A DNA stretch of 64,000 nucleotides, taken from Streptococcus infantis SPAR10. Its GTDB lineage: Bacteria; Bacillota; Bacilli; Lactobacillales; Streptococcaceae. The translations under genes and the position numbers were made by a program. Below the pieces are notes generated by a model. That model did no database searches. It saw only the letters and a list, made by a program, of their open reading frames with translations, and had not been told where the DNA came from. Positions 28,399-39,653 of the stretch are shown here, piece after piece (positions within the stretch are counted from its first letter, which is position 1; each line of letters begins with the position of its first letter). The stretch spans positions 124,001 through 188,000 of the forward strand of contig NZ_ALCH01000005.1 of NCBI RefSeq assembly GCF_000279535.1. Direction: 5' to 3'.

Positions 28399-29530
28399 AA
28401 TGCTAGCTTTAATCCTTGCCGGTGGGCAAGGAACTCGTCTCGGTAAACTCACTCAAAGCATTGCAAAACCTGCTGTGCAATTTGGTGGGCGCTATCGTAT
28501 CATTGACTTTGCTCTTTCTAACTGTGCCAACTCTGGTATCCACAATGTTGGGGTTATCACACAGTATCAACCTCTTGCTCTCAACAGCCACATAGGTAAT
28601 GGTTCTAGTTGGGGTCTTGATGTAATTGATTCAGGTGTTTCTATCCTTCAACCTTACTCTGCAAGTGAAGGAAATCGTTGGTTTGAAGGTACAAGTCATG
28701 CGATTTACCAAAATATTGACTATATCGATAGCATTAATCCTGAGTATGTTTTGATTCTTTCAGGAGACCATATCTACAAGATGGACTATGATGATATGCT
28801 CCAATCACACAAGGATAACAATGCCAGCTTGACAGTTGCTGTTTTGGATGTACCACTAAAAGAAGCTAGCCGTTTCGGTATCATGAATACAGATGCTAAT
28901 AATCGCATTGTTGAATTCGAAGAAAAACCTGCCCAACCAAAATCAACTAAGGCATCAATGGGGATTTATATCTTTGACTGGAAACGACTTCGCAACATGC
29001 TAGTTGCTGCTGAAAAGGCTAACCTAGATATGTCTGATTTCGGAAAGAATGTTATTCCAAATTATCTTGAAACTGGTGAAAGTGTCTATGCTTATGAATT
29101 TAATGGATACTGGAAGGACGTTGGTACTATCGAATCACTCTGGGAAGCAAATATGGAATACATCTCTCCAGAAAATGCTCTAGATAGCCGTAACCGTCAA
29201 TGGAAAATTTATTCTCGTAACCTTATCGCTCCACCAAACTACCTTGGAGAATTTGCTCAAGTAGAAGATTCTCTAGTAGTAGATGGATGTTACGTGAATG
29301 GTACTGTAAAACATTCCATTCTTTCTACAGCTGCTCAAGTTCGTAAGGGAGCAGAAGTTGTTGATTCTGTCATCATGAGTGGAGCAGTTATCGGTAGAGG
29401 TGCTAAAATTACACGTGCAATCATCGGTGAAGGTGCAATTATTGCCGATGGTGTTGAAATTGATGGTACAGAAGAAGTACAAGTAGTCGGATATAACGAA
29501 GTAGTGGGGGTAGCAACAGATGAAGATTGA
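28388..29530 (+). CDS. glgC: Glucose-1-phosphate adenylyltransferase, catalytic subunit
   Basis: GlgC makes ADP-glucose from ATP and glucose-1-phosphate. The 380-residue protein begins with the intact nucleotidyltransferase motif [14 protein letters not shown], followed by [15 protein letters not shown] and [11 protein letters not shown] left-handed beta-helix with hexapeptide repeats forms the C-terminal third. The ATG lies behind AAAGGAG within the end of glgB. Together with glgD it forms a heteromeric enzyme, the arrangement usual in Firmicutes. It overlaps glgD by 11 bases. Confidence 0.97.
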   Translation: MKNEMLALILAGGQGTRLGKLTQSIAKPAVQFGGRYRIIDFALSNCANSGIHNVGVITQYQPLALNSHIGNGSSWGLDVIDSGVSILQPYSASEGNRWFEGTSHAIYQNIDYIDSINPEYVLILSGDHIYKMDYDDMLQSHKDNNASLTVAVLDVPLKEASRFGIMNTDANNRIVEFEEKPAQPKSTKASMGIYIFDWKRLRNMLVAAEKANLDMSDFGKNVIPNYLETGESVYAYEFNGYWKDVGTIESLWEANMEYISPENALDSRNRQWKIYSRNLIAPPNYLGEFAQVEDSLVVDGCYVNGTVKHSILSTAAQVRKGAEVVDSVIMSGAVIGRGAKITRAIIGEGAIIADGVEIDGTEEVQVVGYNEVVGVATDED

Positions 29531-30659
29531 TAAATATTCAGCGATTTTAGGAAATACCGTTGGTTTCCATGATATGTCAACCTTGACAAGTAACCGTCCA
29601 GTGGCAAGTTTGCCATTTGGAGGAAAGTATCGTTTGATTGACTTCCCACTCTCAAGTTTAGCAAATGCTGGTGTTCGAAGTGTCTTTGGAATCTTCCAAC
29701 AAGATAACATCAGCTCTGTATTTGACCACATTCGTTCAGGACGTGAATGGGGGTTGAATACCCTTCTTAGCCACTACTATCTTGGAATCTACAATACTCG
29801 TGTGGAAAGTAGTACTGTTGGTAAAGAGTATTATCAACAACTCTTGACTTATTTAAAACGTTCTGGATCTAACCAAACGGTTTCCTTGAACTGTGACGTT
29901 TTGGTAAATATTGATCTTACTCAGGTTTTCCATTTGCATAATACTACAAAATCTCCTATTACAGTTGTTTATAAGAAACTACCTAAAAAGGATATTTCAG
30001 AAGTAAATGCTATCCTAGATATTGATGAAACTGACCACGTGCTCTCTCACAAACTCTTCGATAAAAAAGCTGAACAAGAATACTACAACATGTCAACGGA
30101 TATCTTTGTTGTAGATACTCAATGGTTGATTGAACGTCTGGAAGAAGAAGCTCAGAAAGAACACCCAGAAAAACTACGTTATGTTCTACGTGACTTAGCA
30201 GCGGAATCAGGCGCTTTTGCATATGAGTATACTGGTTACTTAGCTAATATTCATTCTGTAGAAACATACTACCAAGCCAATATTGATATGCTTGATCTGC
30301 ATAAATTCTACTCTTTATTCTCTCCAAATCAAAAGATTCACACAAAGGTGAAAAACGAAGAACCAACTTATTATGCACCTGGTTGTGAAGTAAATACTTC
30401 GCAGTTTGCTTCTGGTAGTATTGTCGAAGGTAAGGTTGTTCGTTCAGTTGTTTCGCGTAATGTTCAAATTCATAAAGATAGCTTAGTTAAAGAATCTATT
30501 GTTTTCCCTCGTGTTGTCATTGGTGAAGGTGCTCAAGTTGAGTATGCGATTATTGATAAGGGTGCTGAAGTAGCTGATGGAGTTGTTATTCGTGGTACAG
30601 CAGAAAATCCTGTTGTCATCAAAAAAGGTGAAAAAGTAACAGAGGACATTCTTTCATGA
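29520..30659 (+). CDS. glgD: Glucose-1-phosphate adenylyltransferase, regulatory-type subunit
   Basis: A 379-residue GlgC homologue that is normally the non-catalytic or modulating partner of GlgC. The diagnostic GGxGTRL loop is replaced by a [19 protein letters not shown] sequence, although [15 protein letters not shown] is conserved. This agrees with loss of pyrophosphorylase chemistry. The C-terminal beta-helix is retained. It overlaps glgC upstream and glgA downstream (ATGA), which implies coupled translation of all four glg proteins. Confidence 0.95.
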   Translation: MKIDKYSAILGNTVGFHDMSTLTSNRPVASLPFGGKYRLIDFPLSSLANAGVRSVFGIFQQDNISSVFDHIRSGREWGLNTLLSHYYLGIYNTRVESSTVGKEYYQQLLTYLKRSGSNQTVSLNCDVLVNIDLTQVFHLHNTTKSPITVVYKKLPKKDISEVNAILDIDETDHVLSHKLFDKKAEQEYYNMSTDIFVVDTQWLIERLEEEAQKEHPEKLRYVLRDLAAESGAFAYEYTGYLANIHSVETYYQANIDMLDLHKFYSLFSPNQKIHTKVKNEEPTYYAPGCEVNTSQFASGSIVEGKVVRSVVSRNVQIHKDSLVKESIVFPRVVIGEGAQVEYAIIDKGAEVADGVVIRGTAENPVVIKKGEKVTEDILS

Positions 30660-32089
30660 AAATTTTATTTGTAGCAGCCGAAGGAGCCCCTTTTTCTAAA
30701 ACAGGTGGCTTGGGAGATGTTATCGGTGCTCTTCCAAAATCATTAGTTAAAGCTGGTCATGAAGTTGCTGTTATCCTGCCATACTATGACATGGTGGAGG
30801 CCAAGTTTGGAGATCAAATTGAAGATGTTCTTCAATTTGAAGTATATGTTGGTTGGCGTAGACAATTTTGTGGCATTAAGAAGACTGTTTTAAATGGTGT
30901 TACTTTCTACTTTATTGACAACCAGTATTATTTCTTCCGTGGTCATGTGTATGGTGATTTCGATGATGGTGAACGTTTTGCCTTCTTCCAACTTGCGGCT
31001 CTGGAGGCTATGGAGCGCATTAGATTTATTCCAGATGTTCTTCATGCTCATGATTATCATACAGCTATGATTCCTTTCTTGTTGAAGGAAAAATACAGAT
31101 GGATTCAAGCCTATCAAAATATTAAGACTGTCTTAACGATCCATAATTTGGAATTCCAAGGTCAATTCTCTGAAGGTATGCTTTGGGATTTGTTCCGAGT
31201 TGGATTTGAACGCTATGCGGATGGTACAGTTCGCTGGAATGACTGCCTGAACTGGATGAAGGCTGGTATCCTCTATGCAGATCGTGTATCTACTGTATCG
31301 CCAAGCTATGCTTATGAAATCATGACAACAGAGTTTGGATGTGGTTTGGATCAAATTCTTCGAATGGAGTCTGGTAAGGTTTCTGGTATTGTAAATGGAA
31401 TCGATACGGATCTTTATAATCCAGAAACGGATCCTTTGTTGGATTATCATTTTAATAAATCAGACCTATCAGGAAAAGCTCAGAATAAAGCTAAACTTCA
31501 AGAGAAAGTTGGTCTTCCAGTTCGTCCTGATGTTCCAATGATTGGTATTGTGTCGCGTTTGACAAGACAGAAAGGTTTTGATGTCGTCGTTGAAGGTTTG
31601 CATCGCATGCTTCAAGAAGATGTTCAAATCGTTCTCTTGGGTACAGGTGATCCTGGTTTTGAACAAGCCTTCTCATGGTTTGGTCAAGTATTCCCAGATA
31701 AACTTTCTGCCAATATTACCTTTGATGTCAAGCTAGCACAAGAAATTTATGCAGCCTGTGATATTTTCCTCATGCCAAGTCGTTTTGAACCTTGTGGACT
31801 TTCTCAAATGATGGCTATGCGTTATGGAACATTACCACTTGTTCATGAGGTAGGCGGGTTGAGAGATACTGTTCAACCATTCAATCCAATTGAAGGAACG
31901 GGTACAGGATTTAGTTTTGACAACTTGACGTCATACTGGCTTAACTGGGCTCTTCAAACAGCCTTGGATGTTTACTATAATCATCCTGACGTTTGGAAGA
32001 AACTTCAAGTCCAAGCAATGGAATGTGACTTCTCTTGGGATACAGCTTGTCAGTCTTACCTTGATCTATATCACAGCTTAGCAAATTAA
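30656..32089 (+). CDS. glgA: Glycogen synthase (ADP-glucose, GT5)
   Basis: GlgA elongates alpha-1,4 glucan from ADP-glucose. The 477-residue GT-B protein starts [27 protein letters not shown], containing the ADP-glucose binding KTGGLGDV. It also shows [23 protein letters not shown] and a C-terminal [19 protein letters not shown] loop with the catalytic Glu. It is the last gene of the operon and a strong terminator follows. Confidence 0.97.
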   Translation: MKILFVAAEGAPFSKTGGLGDVIGALPKSLVKAGHEVAVILPYYDMVEAKFGDQIEDVLQFEVYVGWRRQFCGIKKTVLNGVTFYFIDNQYYFFRGHVYGDFDDGERFAFFQLAALEAMERIRFIPDVLHAHDYHTAMIPFLLKEKYRWIQAYQNIKTVLTIHNLEFQGQFSEGMLWDLFRVGFERYADGTVRWNDCLNWMKAGILYADRVSTVSPSYAYEIMTTEFGCGLDQILRMESGKVSGIVNGIDTDLYNPETDPLLDYHFNKSDLSGKAQNKAKLQEKVGLPVRPDVPMIGIVSRLTRQKGFDVVVEGLHRMLQEDVQIVLLGTGDPGFEQAFSWFGQVFPDKLSANITFDVKLAQEIYAACDIFLMPSRFEPCGLSQMMAMRYGTLPLVHEVGGLRDTVQPFNPIEGTGTGFSFDNLTSYWLNWALQTALDVYYNHPDVWKKLQVQAMECDFSWDTACQSYLDLYHSLAN

Positions 32090-32096
32090 ATAAATA

Positions 32097-32126
32097 AAAT
32101 CGTATGATGCTTTCATACGATTTTTT
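32097..32126 (+). terminator. Intrinsic terminator after glgA
   Basis: AAAATCGTATGA pairs with TCATACGATTTT around TGCTT, followed by T residues. Confidence 0.92.
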
Positions 32127-32151
32127 GAGATAATGAAAGTATGGGGAATAA

Positions 32152-32793
32152 ATGAATAAAGCTAGAGGTCTCTGTGTGCTCGATGTAGATGGAACTCTGA
32201 TAGAAGAAGAGGTTATTGATTTATTAGGGAAAGAGGCAGAGTGCGAAGAAGAAGTAGCCCTGCTAACAGCTCAAGCTATGAGAGGAGAATTAGACTTCGA
32301 AGCAAGTTTAAAAAGTCGTGTTTCTCTTCTTAAAGGTCTCTCTATCCATGTTTTTGATAAGATTTATCATGAACTTCACCTTAGTAAAAATGCTGCCAAG
32401 TTTATTAAAGTTCTTCAAGAAAATCAGATAGAAGTCGGTTTAGTATCAGGCGGATTTACCACTGTTGTAGAAAGATTAGCAAAAGATTTGGGAATTTCAT
32501 TATACACTGCTAATCAACTGGAAATCAGAGATGATCATTTAACTGGAAATCTAAATGGCCCTATTATAAGCAGAGAAGTAAAAGAAGCAACCCTCGTGAG
32601 ATGGGCTGAAGAATTACAAGTGCCTTTTGATAGAACGATTGCAATCGGTGATGGAGCTAATGACTTAAAAATGCTTAAAAGTGCAGGACTTGGTATAGCC
32701 TTTTGTGCCAAGAATATTGTGAAAAAGGAAATAAATCTTCAGGTAGATGAGAGAGATTTTGGGAAAGTTTTAGAAGTGATAGACTTCCTTTAG
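32152..32793 (+). CDS. serB: Phosphoserine phosphatase-like HAD hydrolase
   Basis: A 213-residue HAD-family protein, probably the last step of serine synthesis. Motif I is LDVDGTLIEEEVIDLL (nucleophile Asp), the cap carries AMRGELDFEASLKSRVSLLKG, a hallmark of SerB, motif II is LVSGGFTTVVERL, and motif IV is IGDGANDLKMLKSAG. Many SerB proteins have DxDST at motif I; this one has DVDGT, so other phosphate ester substrates are possible. It stands between the glg terminator and the glycerate kinase gene, 18 bases away and probably cotranscribed. SD sequence GGGGAA precedes the ATG. Confidence 0.85.
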   Translation: MNKARGLCVLDVDGTLIEEEVIDLLGKEAECEEEVALLTAQAMRGELDFEASLKSRVSLLKGLSIHVFDKIYHELHLSKNAAKFIKVLQENQIEVGLVSGGFTTVVERLAKDLGISLYTANQLEIRDDHLTGNLNGPIISREVKEATLVRWAEELQVPFDRTIAIGDGANDLKMLKSAGLGIAFCAKNIVKKEINLQVDERDFGKVLEVIDFL

Positions 32794-32811
32794 ATAGAAA
32801 GAGGAATCAAA

Positions 32812-33921
32812 ATGAAAATTGTTATCGCACCGGACTCTTTCAAAGAGAGTCTACCTGCAAACGAAGTAGCAGAAGCTATAAAAAGAGGATTTAAAAGGGT
32901 GATACCTAACGTGGAGTGTCTACTTTTACCTGTTGGTGATGGAGGTGAAGGAACAGTAGACGCCATTAAAAGTTCTCTAGATTTGGAAGAAAAAACAGTC
33001 CAGGTAACTGGCCCTTTTGGTGATGAGGTTTTGATGTCTTACTTTCAAAAAAGAGAATTAGCTCTATTTGAAGTTGCAAATTTAGTAGGTCTTGCTAAAA
33101 TTCCTTTTGAAAAACGTAATCCTCTAGAGATTCAAACAAAGGGAATTGGTCAACTAATCTTGCATTTAATAGAACAAGGAATCAAAGATATCTACGTTGG
33201 TGTCGGTGGTACGGCAAGTAACGATGGTGGAATTGGCATTGCTTCAGGACTTGGTTACCAGTTTTATGACAAAAACGGAATTGTACTTCAAGTAAATGGT
33301 CAATCACTATTTGATATCAGGAAAATTTTGAAGGAAAGAGTAATTCAAATTCCTTCTGATGTACATATAAAAATATTAGCAGATGTGACCAATCCGCTTT
33401 GTGGACCTTATGGTGCTACCATTACATTTGGGAAACAAAAGGGATTGGATCCATCTAAATTTAAAGAAGTTGATGCTGCTATTAAAGACTTCTATAGTAA
33501 AGTTGGACCCAAAATATTAAAATTAGATGGTGCAGGAGCAGGTGGTGGAATTGCCGCTGGCTTGTGTGCCTTCGCAGGAGCAGAGATTGTATCTGGTATT
33601 CAAACTTGTTTGGATTTGATAAACTTCGATCAAAAAGTTACTGATGCAGACCTAGTTATCGTTGGCGAAGGCAGACTGGACTCGCAAAGTCTAGCTGGAA
33701 AGGCGCCAATTGGAGTAGCAAAAAGAACACCAAACGGTGTTCCAGTTCTTGCTATTTGCGGTAGTTTATCAGAGGATTTACCACCCTTACCATTTGAGAA
33801 CATAGTCGCAGCTTTTTCCATACTTGAAAAAAGCGAACCGTTAGCAGACAGTCTAAAAAAAGCAGCTGTTTATCTAGAAAATACAGCTGCAAGCATCGCA
33901 CAAATCATGTCTTTGAGATAG
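32812..33921 (+). CDS. Glycerate kinase (GarK/GlxK family)
   Basis: A 369-residue glycerate 2-kinase type enzyme, which phosphorylates glycerate to 2-phosphoglycerate, the substrate of enolase encoded nearby. Family motifs are [19 protein letters not shown] at the N-terminus, [39 protein letters not shown] and [27 protein letters not shown] precedes the ATG. It probably shares a transcript with the serB-like gene. Its stop is only two bases from the stop of the convergent yueI gene and no terminator lies between. Confidence 0.93.
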   Translation: MKIVIAPDSFKESLPANEVAEAIKRGFKRVIPNVECLLLPVGDGGEGTVDAIKSSLDLEEKTVQVTGPFGDEVLMSYFQKRELALFEVANLVGLAKIPFEKRNPLEIQTKGIGQLILHLIEQGIKDIYVGVGGTASNDGGIGIASGLGYQFYDKNGIVLQVNGQSLFDIRKILKERVIQIPSDVHIKILADVTNPLCGPYGATITFGKQKGLDPSKFKEVDAAIKDFYSKVGPKILKLDGAGAGGGIAAGLCAFAGAEIVSGIQTCLDLINFDQKVTDADLVIVGEGRLDSQSLAGKAPIGVAKRTPNGVPVLAICGSLSEDLPPLPFENIVAAFSILEKSEPLADSLKKAAVYLENTAASIAQIMSLR

Positions 33922-33923
33922 AG

Positions 33924-34367
33924 TTAACCAAACCATTTTTTCCAGAGAGAAGTAGGAGCTTTCGTCTCTTTCTCTTGCCACAAGTCTGAAAAGGCCTTTC
34001 TGAGGTCTTTTTCACTTGTTTGAACCGGAACATCGCTATGGATAACCAGTCCGAAAGGAGAAGAGTTATGATCTTCAGAAACGATAGTTGCTTGGCAATC
34101 AGAATCTTTAGCATTTTTTAAATAATAAACTTGTTTTTCAAACTCAACTTGAGGAGAAATCTTGACAAACAGAGGTTCAGTTCCTTTTTTTAAAGTCTCC
34201 AAAATAGTCAAAAAACCTTTTTGAAATTTGTCATCATTAGCAGTAGCGAGTTCAGCGTAGCCAAGAACACGTTCTTCAAACGTACCAAGAAAACGTCTTT
34301 GTTCGTCGGGATTTAATTTAAGCCCGCCATGAGCTTTTTCTAATATTTGTTTTGATACATCAGTCAT
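33924..34367 (-). CDS. yueI: DUF1694 (YueI) family protein
   Basis: A 147-residue soluble protein of the DUF1694/YueI family, function unknown. The family core is visible as LKLNPDEQRRFLGTFEERVLGYAELA near residues 16-42, a central variable part, and a C-terminal basic WKKWFG. The start has no Shine-Dalgarno sequence, yet the conserved region begins within the first 20 residues, so the ATG is well placed. An extended -10 seven bases upstream suggests a leaderless transcript. It is convergent with the glycerate kinase gene and divergent from eno. Confidence 0.85.
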   Translation of the reverse strand: MTDVSKQILEKAHGGLKLNPDEQRRFLGTFEERVLGYAELATANDDKFQKGFLTILETLKKGTEPLFVKISPQVEFEKQVYYLKNAKDSDCQATIVSEDHNSSPFGLVIHSDVPVQTSEKDLRKAFSDLWQEKETKAPTSLWKKWFG

Positions 34368-34373
34368 AAATAT

Positions 34374-34382
34374 AGTATATCA
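34374..34382 (-). promoter_or_regulatory. Extended -10 promoter placed for a leaderless yueI transcript
   Basis: On the minus strand TGATATACT ends seven bases before the yueI ATG, so the predicted +1 coincides with the A of the start codon. Confidence 0.65.
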
Positions 34383-34463
34383 TAAAAGTCTATAGATAAG
34401 GCGGAAAAGAAAGCGATTACTTAACAAACTTAAGGAAAATTTGCACAAAGATAACGTTTTTTC

Positions 34464-34492
34464 TTGAAAAAGGTATCTTTTTGATGTATCAT
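34464..34492 (+). promoter_or_regulatory. Promoter of eno
   Basis: TTGAAA (34464-34469), 17-base spacer, TATCAT (34487-34492), followed by an untranslated leader with AAAGGAGAG before the start. Confidence 0.8.
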
Positions 34493-34527
34493 AGAGGTGT
34501 AAAATAATTAAACTCAAAGGAGAGTAA

Positions 34528-35835
<1,308 letters not shown>

Positions 35836-35855
35836 TCTAGTTCAGTGAACTAATT

Positions 35856-35885
35856 AAAGCCCTTGGATTTTTCCGAGGGCTTTTG
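35856..35885 (+). terminator. Intrinsic terminator after eno
   Basis: AAAGCCCTTGGA pairs with TCCGAGGGCTTT around TTTT, followed by T residues. A small TAGTTCA/TGAACTA inverted repeat lies just upstream. Confidence 0.9.
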
Positions 35886-35966
35886 TATATTATTAGACAA
35901 GCTCAAAGAAATCCAGTCTTGTTTTCGTATTCTAGAGGTGAAAAGAGAGATTTTTAAACGTTTTTT

Positions 35967-35975
35967 TGGTATAAT
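35967..35975 (+). promoter_or_regulatory. Extended -10 promoter of the xseA-recN operon
   Basis: TGGTATAAT, 38 bases before xseA. No clear -35 is present, as expected for an extended -10 promoter. Confidence 0.75.
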
Positions 35976-36012
35976 AATACCCAGGAAAAACTAGAGAAAG
36001 AAGGAGGTTGAG

Positions 36013-37353
36013 ATGGAAAAGTATTTGTCGGTAACAACTTTGACTAAGTATCTGAAAATGAAATTCGATAAAGACCCATACTTGGAGAGGGTCTATTTAA
36101 CTGGTCAGGTTTCTAACTTCCGGAAGCGTCCAACTCATCAATATTTTTCTCTAAAAGATGATCGAGCTGTAATCCAAGCGACTATTTGGTCAGGTATTTA
36201 TCAGAAACTAGGTTTTGATTTGGAAGAAGGGATGAAGATCAATGTTATCGGTCGTGTCCAAGTCTATGAACCAAGTGGGAGCTACTCTATCATCATTGAA
36301 AAGGCAGAGCCTGATGGTGTAGGGGCTCTTGCGATTCAGTTCGAACAATTAAAAAAGAAATTATCAGAAGAAGGCCTTTTTCAAGAACGCTTTAAACAAG
36401 CAATCCCTCAGTTTGCAAAACGCATCGGGGTTGTGACTAGTCGTAGTGGTGCTGTTATACAGGATATTATTACTACCGTTAGCAGACGTTTCCCAGGGGT
36501 TGAGATTGTTTTATATCCTACCAAGGTTCAAGGCGAAGGGGCAGCAGAGGAGATTGCCCGTAACATTGCTAGAGCTAATGAACGAGAAGACTTGGATGTT
36601 CTTATCATTGGTCGTGGTGGTGGATCAATTGAGGATCTTTGGGCTTTTAACGAAGAGATTGTAGTGCGTTCTATCTTTGAATCGCGCCTTCCTATTATTT
36701 CAAGTGTGGGCCACGAAACAGATGTAACTTTGGCTGATTTTGTTGCCGACAAGAGAGCAGCAACACCAACTGCTGCAGCAGAGTTAGCTACACCTGTGAC
36801 TAAGTTAGATCTACTGACCTACCTTAAAAATCAAGAGAAACGAATGGCTACTGCTGTACAAAATACTTTATCAAAGAAAAAAGAAGTCTTGAGAGGGCTT
36901 AGTCAATCAGTCATCTTCAGGCAACCAGAGCGTTTATATGATGGATATCTGCAACGTTTGGATCAGTTAATGCTTCGACTGAAGCAGGGATTGAATGGTG
37001 AGTTAGTTAGAAATCAACAGAAGTTTCAAGCTCAAATTCACCGTTTGGAGCAATTATCGCCAAATGTCAAGATTCAGCGCTACCAAGACCGTATTCAACA
37101 GTTACAAAAATTAATGCGTAGCCAGATGGCTGTGATCTATGATGCCAAGGTTGCTGAAGTAAAACGCTTGTCAGAAGCTCTACTCATGTTAGATACGAGT
37201 CGTATCGTAGCAAGGGGTTATGCGATTGTTAAAAAAGAGGATACCGTGGTATCTTCTGCAAATGATTTGAAAAAAAATGACCAGGTGATGCTGATGATGC
37301 GAGATGGTCAAGTAGATTTAGAGGTTAAAGATGTCAAAACAGAAGAAATTTGA
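36013..37353 (+). CDS. xseA: Exodeoxyribonuclease VII large subunit
   Basis: XseA with XseB degrades single-stranded DNA in both directions. The 446-residue protein has an N-terminal OB fold ([33 protein letters not shown]). The catalytic region includes [34 protein letters not shown] and [30 protein letters not shown] long coiled-coil follows (about 265-400). GAAGGAGG precedes the ATG. It opens a seven-gene chain and overlaps xseB by 23 bases. Confidence 0.97.
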   Translation: MEKYLSVTTLTKYLKMKFDKDPYLERVYLTGQVSNFRKRPTHQYFSLKDDRAVIQATIWSGIYQKLGFDLEEGMKINVIGRVQVYEPSGSYSIIIEKAEPDGVGALAIQFEQLKKKLSEEGLFQERFKQAIPQFAKRIGVVTSRSGAVIQDIITTVSRRFPGVEIVLYPTKVQGEGAAEEIARNIARANEREDLDVLIIGRGGGSIEDLWAFNEEIVVRSIFESRLPIISSVGHETDVTLADFVADKRAATPTAAAELATPVTKLDLLTYLKNQEKRMATAVQNTLSKKKEVLRGLSQSVIFRQPERLYDGYLQRLDQLMLRLKQGLNGELVRNQQKFQAQIHRLEQLSPNVKIQRYQDRIQQLQKLMRSQMAVIYDAKVAEVKRLSEALLMLDTSRIVARGYAIVKKEDTVVSSANDLKKNDQVMLMMRDGQVDLEVKDVKTEEI

Positions 37354-37543
37354 AGATAATTTAGCAGAGCTTGAGACTATTGTTCAGAGTTTAGAAAATG
37401 GTGAAATTGCTTTAGAAGATGCTATTACTGCATTTCAAAAAGGAATGGTTCTTTCAAAAGAATTGCAAGCAACACTTGATAAAGCTGAAAAGACCTTGGT
37501 TAAAGTCATGCAAGAAGATGGAACAGAAAGCGAACTTCTATGA
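37331..37543 (+). CDS. xseB: Exodeoxyribonuclease VII small subunit
   Basis: A 70-residue helical partner of XseA, with the family pattern [33 protein letters not shown]. Its start lies within the end of xseA and its stop overlaps ispA (ATGA), so production is coupled to both neighbours. Confidence 0.95.
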   Translation: MSKQKKFEDNLAELETIVQSLENGEIALEDAITAFQKGMVLSKELQATLDKAEKTLVKVMQEDGTESELL

Positions 37544-38415
37544 ACAAGCAAGAAAAATTAGCTTTGGTTGAGTCAGCTCTTGAGGAGTTTTATGGAGACC
37601 AGCAATTAGCTGCTAATCTCAGAGAAGCTGTTCTCTATTCTATTCATGCAGGTGGTAAAAGGATCCGTCCTTATCTACTTTTAGAAGTTTTGGAGTCTTT
37701 ACAAGTGCCAATCACTATAGCTCATGCCCAGGTTGCAGCAGCGCTTGAGATGATTCACACAGGAAGCTTAATTCATGATGATCTTCCTGCTATGGATGAT
37801 GATGATTTTCGTCGTGGGCGTTTAACCAACCATAAGAAGTTTGGTGAAGCACTAGCAATTTTAGCAGGAGATGCCCTCTTTTTAGATCCTTATGCTTTGA
37901 TAGCGCAAGCAGACTTGCCAAACGAAATTAAGGTAGATTTAATAGCTTCTTTGTCCCTTTCTTCTGGAAGTATGGGGATGGTCGCTGGCCAAGTTTTGGA
38001 TATGGAAGGTGAAGGTAAACATTTAAATCTAGAAGAACTTCAGACCATCCATGCTAATAAAACTGGTAAACTTTTAGCCTTCCCTTTTCAAGCGGCAGGA
38101 GTTATTGCAGGATTGGATGAAAATCTTCAAAAACAGTTGAAAACAGTTGGAGAGCTGATTGGGCTTGCTTTTCAAGTGAGAGATGATATCCTTGATGTTA
38201 CTGCTAGTTTTGAGGAAATTGGTAAAACACCACAAAAAGATTTGCAAGCTGAGAAATCAACCTATCCTGCTTTGTTAGGATTGGATGAGGCAAAAGTTTT
38301 TTGTAACCGAACTTTGGATCAGGCTAATGAAAAATTAGATGTGATTAGCCAATTAGTCGACTTTGATAAAGAACCAATTGTAAAAATAGTAGAAAGTTTG
38401 AGAATCAATGCCTAA
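37540..38415 (+). CDS. ispA: Farnesyl/geranyl diphosphate synthase (polyprenyl synthetase)
   Basis: This enzyme builds short-chain prenyl diphosphates for undecaprenyl carrier lipid. The 291-residue all-helical protein carries the first aspartate-rich motif in [16 protein letters not shown] (about residue 82), GGKRIRP for diphosphate binding, and the second motif in FQVRDDILD (about 210). Four-base overlap with xseB and eight-base overlap with the next gene. Chain length cannot be decided from the motifs alone. Confidence 0.94.
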   Translation: MNKQEKLALVESALEEFYGDQQLAANLREAVLYSIHAGGKRIRPYLLLEVLESLQVPITIAHAQVAAALEMIHTGSLIHDDLPAMDDDDFRRGRLTNHKKFGEALAILAGDALFLDPYALIAQADLPNEIKVDLIASLSLSSGSMGMVAGQVLDMEGEGKHLNLEELQTIHANKTGKLLAFPFQAAGVIAGLDENLQKQLKTVGELIGLAFQVRDDILDVTASFEEIGKTPQKDLQAEKSTYPALLGLDEAKVFCNRTLDQANEKLDVISQLVDFDKEPIVKIVESLRINA

Positions 38416-39223
38416 GGAAAGAGTAGATGTACTTGCCTACAAACAAGGTTTATTTGAAACAAGAGAACAGGCTAAGCGGGGCGTAATGGCTGGATTAGTG
38501 ATTGCAGTCCTTAATGGTGAGCGTTTTGATAAACCAGGAGAAAAAATTCCTGACGATACTGAATTAAAACTCAAGGGTGAGAAACTCAAGTATGTTAGTC
38601 GAGGCGGCTTGAAACTTGAGAAAGCTTTAGAAAAATTTGAAATATCAGTTGAAGGCAAAACGACCATTGATATTGGAGCTTCAACAGGAGGCTTTACGGA
38701 TGTCATGCTTCAAAATGGTGCGAAACTGGTTTATGCCGTTGATGTTGGGACCAATCAGCTAGCCTGGAAATTACGCCAAGATTCACGTGTTATCAGCATG
38801 GAGCAATTTAACTTTCGTTATGCTGAAAAAAATGACTTTGAAGAAGAACCAAGTTTTGCAAGTATCGATGTGAGTTTTATTTCTTTGAGTCTCATTTTAC
38901 CGGCTCTACATAGAGTCTTGGAAGACCAAGGTGAAGTCGTCGCACTCATAAAACCACAGTTTGAAGCAGGACGAGAACAGATTGGTAAAAATGGAATTAT
39001 CAGAGATGCCAAAGTTCACCAAAATGTTTTAGAATCAGTTACTAAAATGGCAGTTGATGAAGGATTCTCAGTCTTAGGATTGGATTTCTCTCCTATTCAA
39101 GGTGGACATGGGAATATTGAGTTTCTTGCTTATTTACGTAAAGAGGAACATGCAAGCAATCAAGTAGTTTCTGAAATAGAACAAGTAGTAGAAAAAGCAC
39201 ATAGAGAGTTTAAAGATGAATAA
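38408..39223 (+). CDS. tlyA: TlyA-type rRNA methyltransferase / hemolysin A family
   Basis: A 271-residue protein with an N-terminal S4 RNA-binding domain ([27 protein letters not shown]) and a FtsJ-like SAM methyltransferase domain. The latter shows the SAM-binding DIGASTGGFTDVMLQNGA, VYAVDVGTNQL, DVSFISL and LIKPQFEAGRE. The catalytic Lys-Asp-Lys-Glu set is consistent with 2'-O-methylation of rRNA. The hemolysin name is historical. It overlaps ispA and argR by eight bases on each side. Confidence 0.9.
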   Translation: MPKERVDVLAYKQGLFETREQAKRGVMAGLVIAVLNGERFDKPGEKIPDDTELKLKGEKLKYVSRGGLKLEKALEKFEISVEGKTTIDIGASTGGFTDVMLQNGAKLVYAVDVGTNQLAWKLRQDSRVISMEQFNFRYAEKNDFEEEPSFASIDVSFISLSLILPALHRVLEDQGEVVALIKPQFEAGREQIGKNGIIRDAKVHQNVLESVTKMAVDEGFSVLGLDFSPIQGGHGNIEFLAYLRKEEHASNQVVSEIEQVVEKAHREFKDE

Positions 39224-39647
39224 AAAAGAAAGACTTGAAAAGATTAGAAGATTTGTGACTGACTATCAAATCGGCACACAAGAAGAAATCGTTGAACACT
39301 TGAGAGAAGCAGGCATCTCTGCTACTCAAGCAACTGTTTCACGTGATATCAAAGAATTAGGGATTGTAAAAATTCCTTTGAAAGACAATACATATGTCTA
39401 TGAATTACCAAAGTCAGTAGTTAAAAGTTTACAGTTAGCTGAGAACAATATCGAAAGTTTCGAAAGAATGGGTAATCTCATCAACTTAGATGTTATTCCT
39501 GGGAATACAATTTTTGTTAAAAGTCAATTGACTCAAACATTTTCGGATATGATTTTTAGCTGTTTAGCAGATGATAACTCAATTTTAATTGTGGCGCGAA
39601 CTGAAGAAGCAGCTGTAGAGATTGTTGAGCAAGTTAAAAAGTGGTAG
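39216..39647 (+). CDS. argR: ArgR/AhrC-family arginine-responsive regulator
   Basis: A 143-residue ArgR-family protein. The N-terminal winged helix is well conserved (ISATQATVSRDIKELGIVKIP). The C-terminal oligomerisation and arginine-binding domain has SCLADDNSILIVAR where the family usually has GTIAGDDTILVI; the two adjacent Asp that bind arginine remain. Streptococci often have several ArgR paralogues that act together. Position just before recN is conserved in many Firmicutes. Confidence 0.9.
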   Translation: MNKKERLEKIRRFVTDYQIGTQEEIVEHLREAGISATQATVSRDIKELGIVKIPLKDNTYVYELPKSVVKSLQLAENNIESFERMGNLINLDVIPGNTIFVKSQLTQTFSDMIFSCLADDNSILIVARTEEAAVEIVEQVKKW

Positions 39648-39653
39648 GACCTT

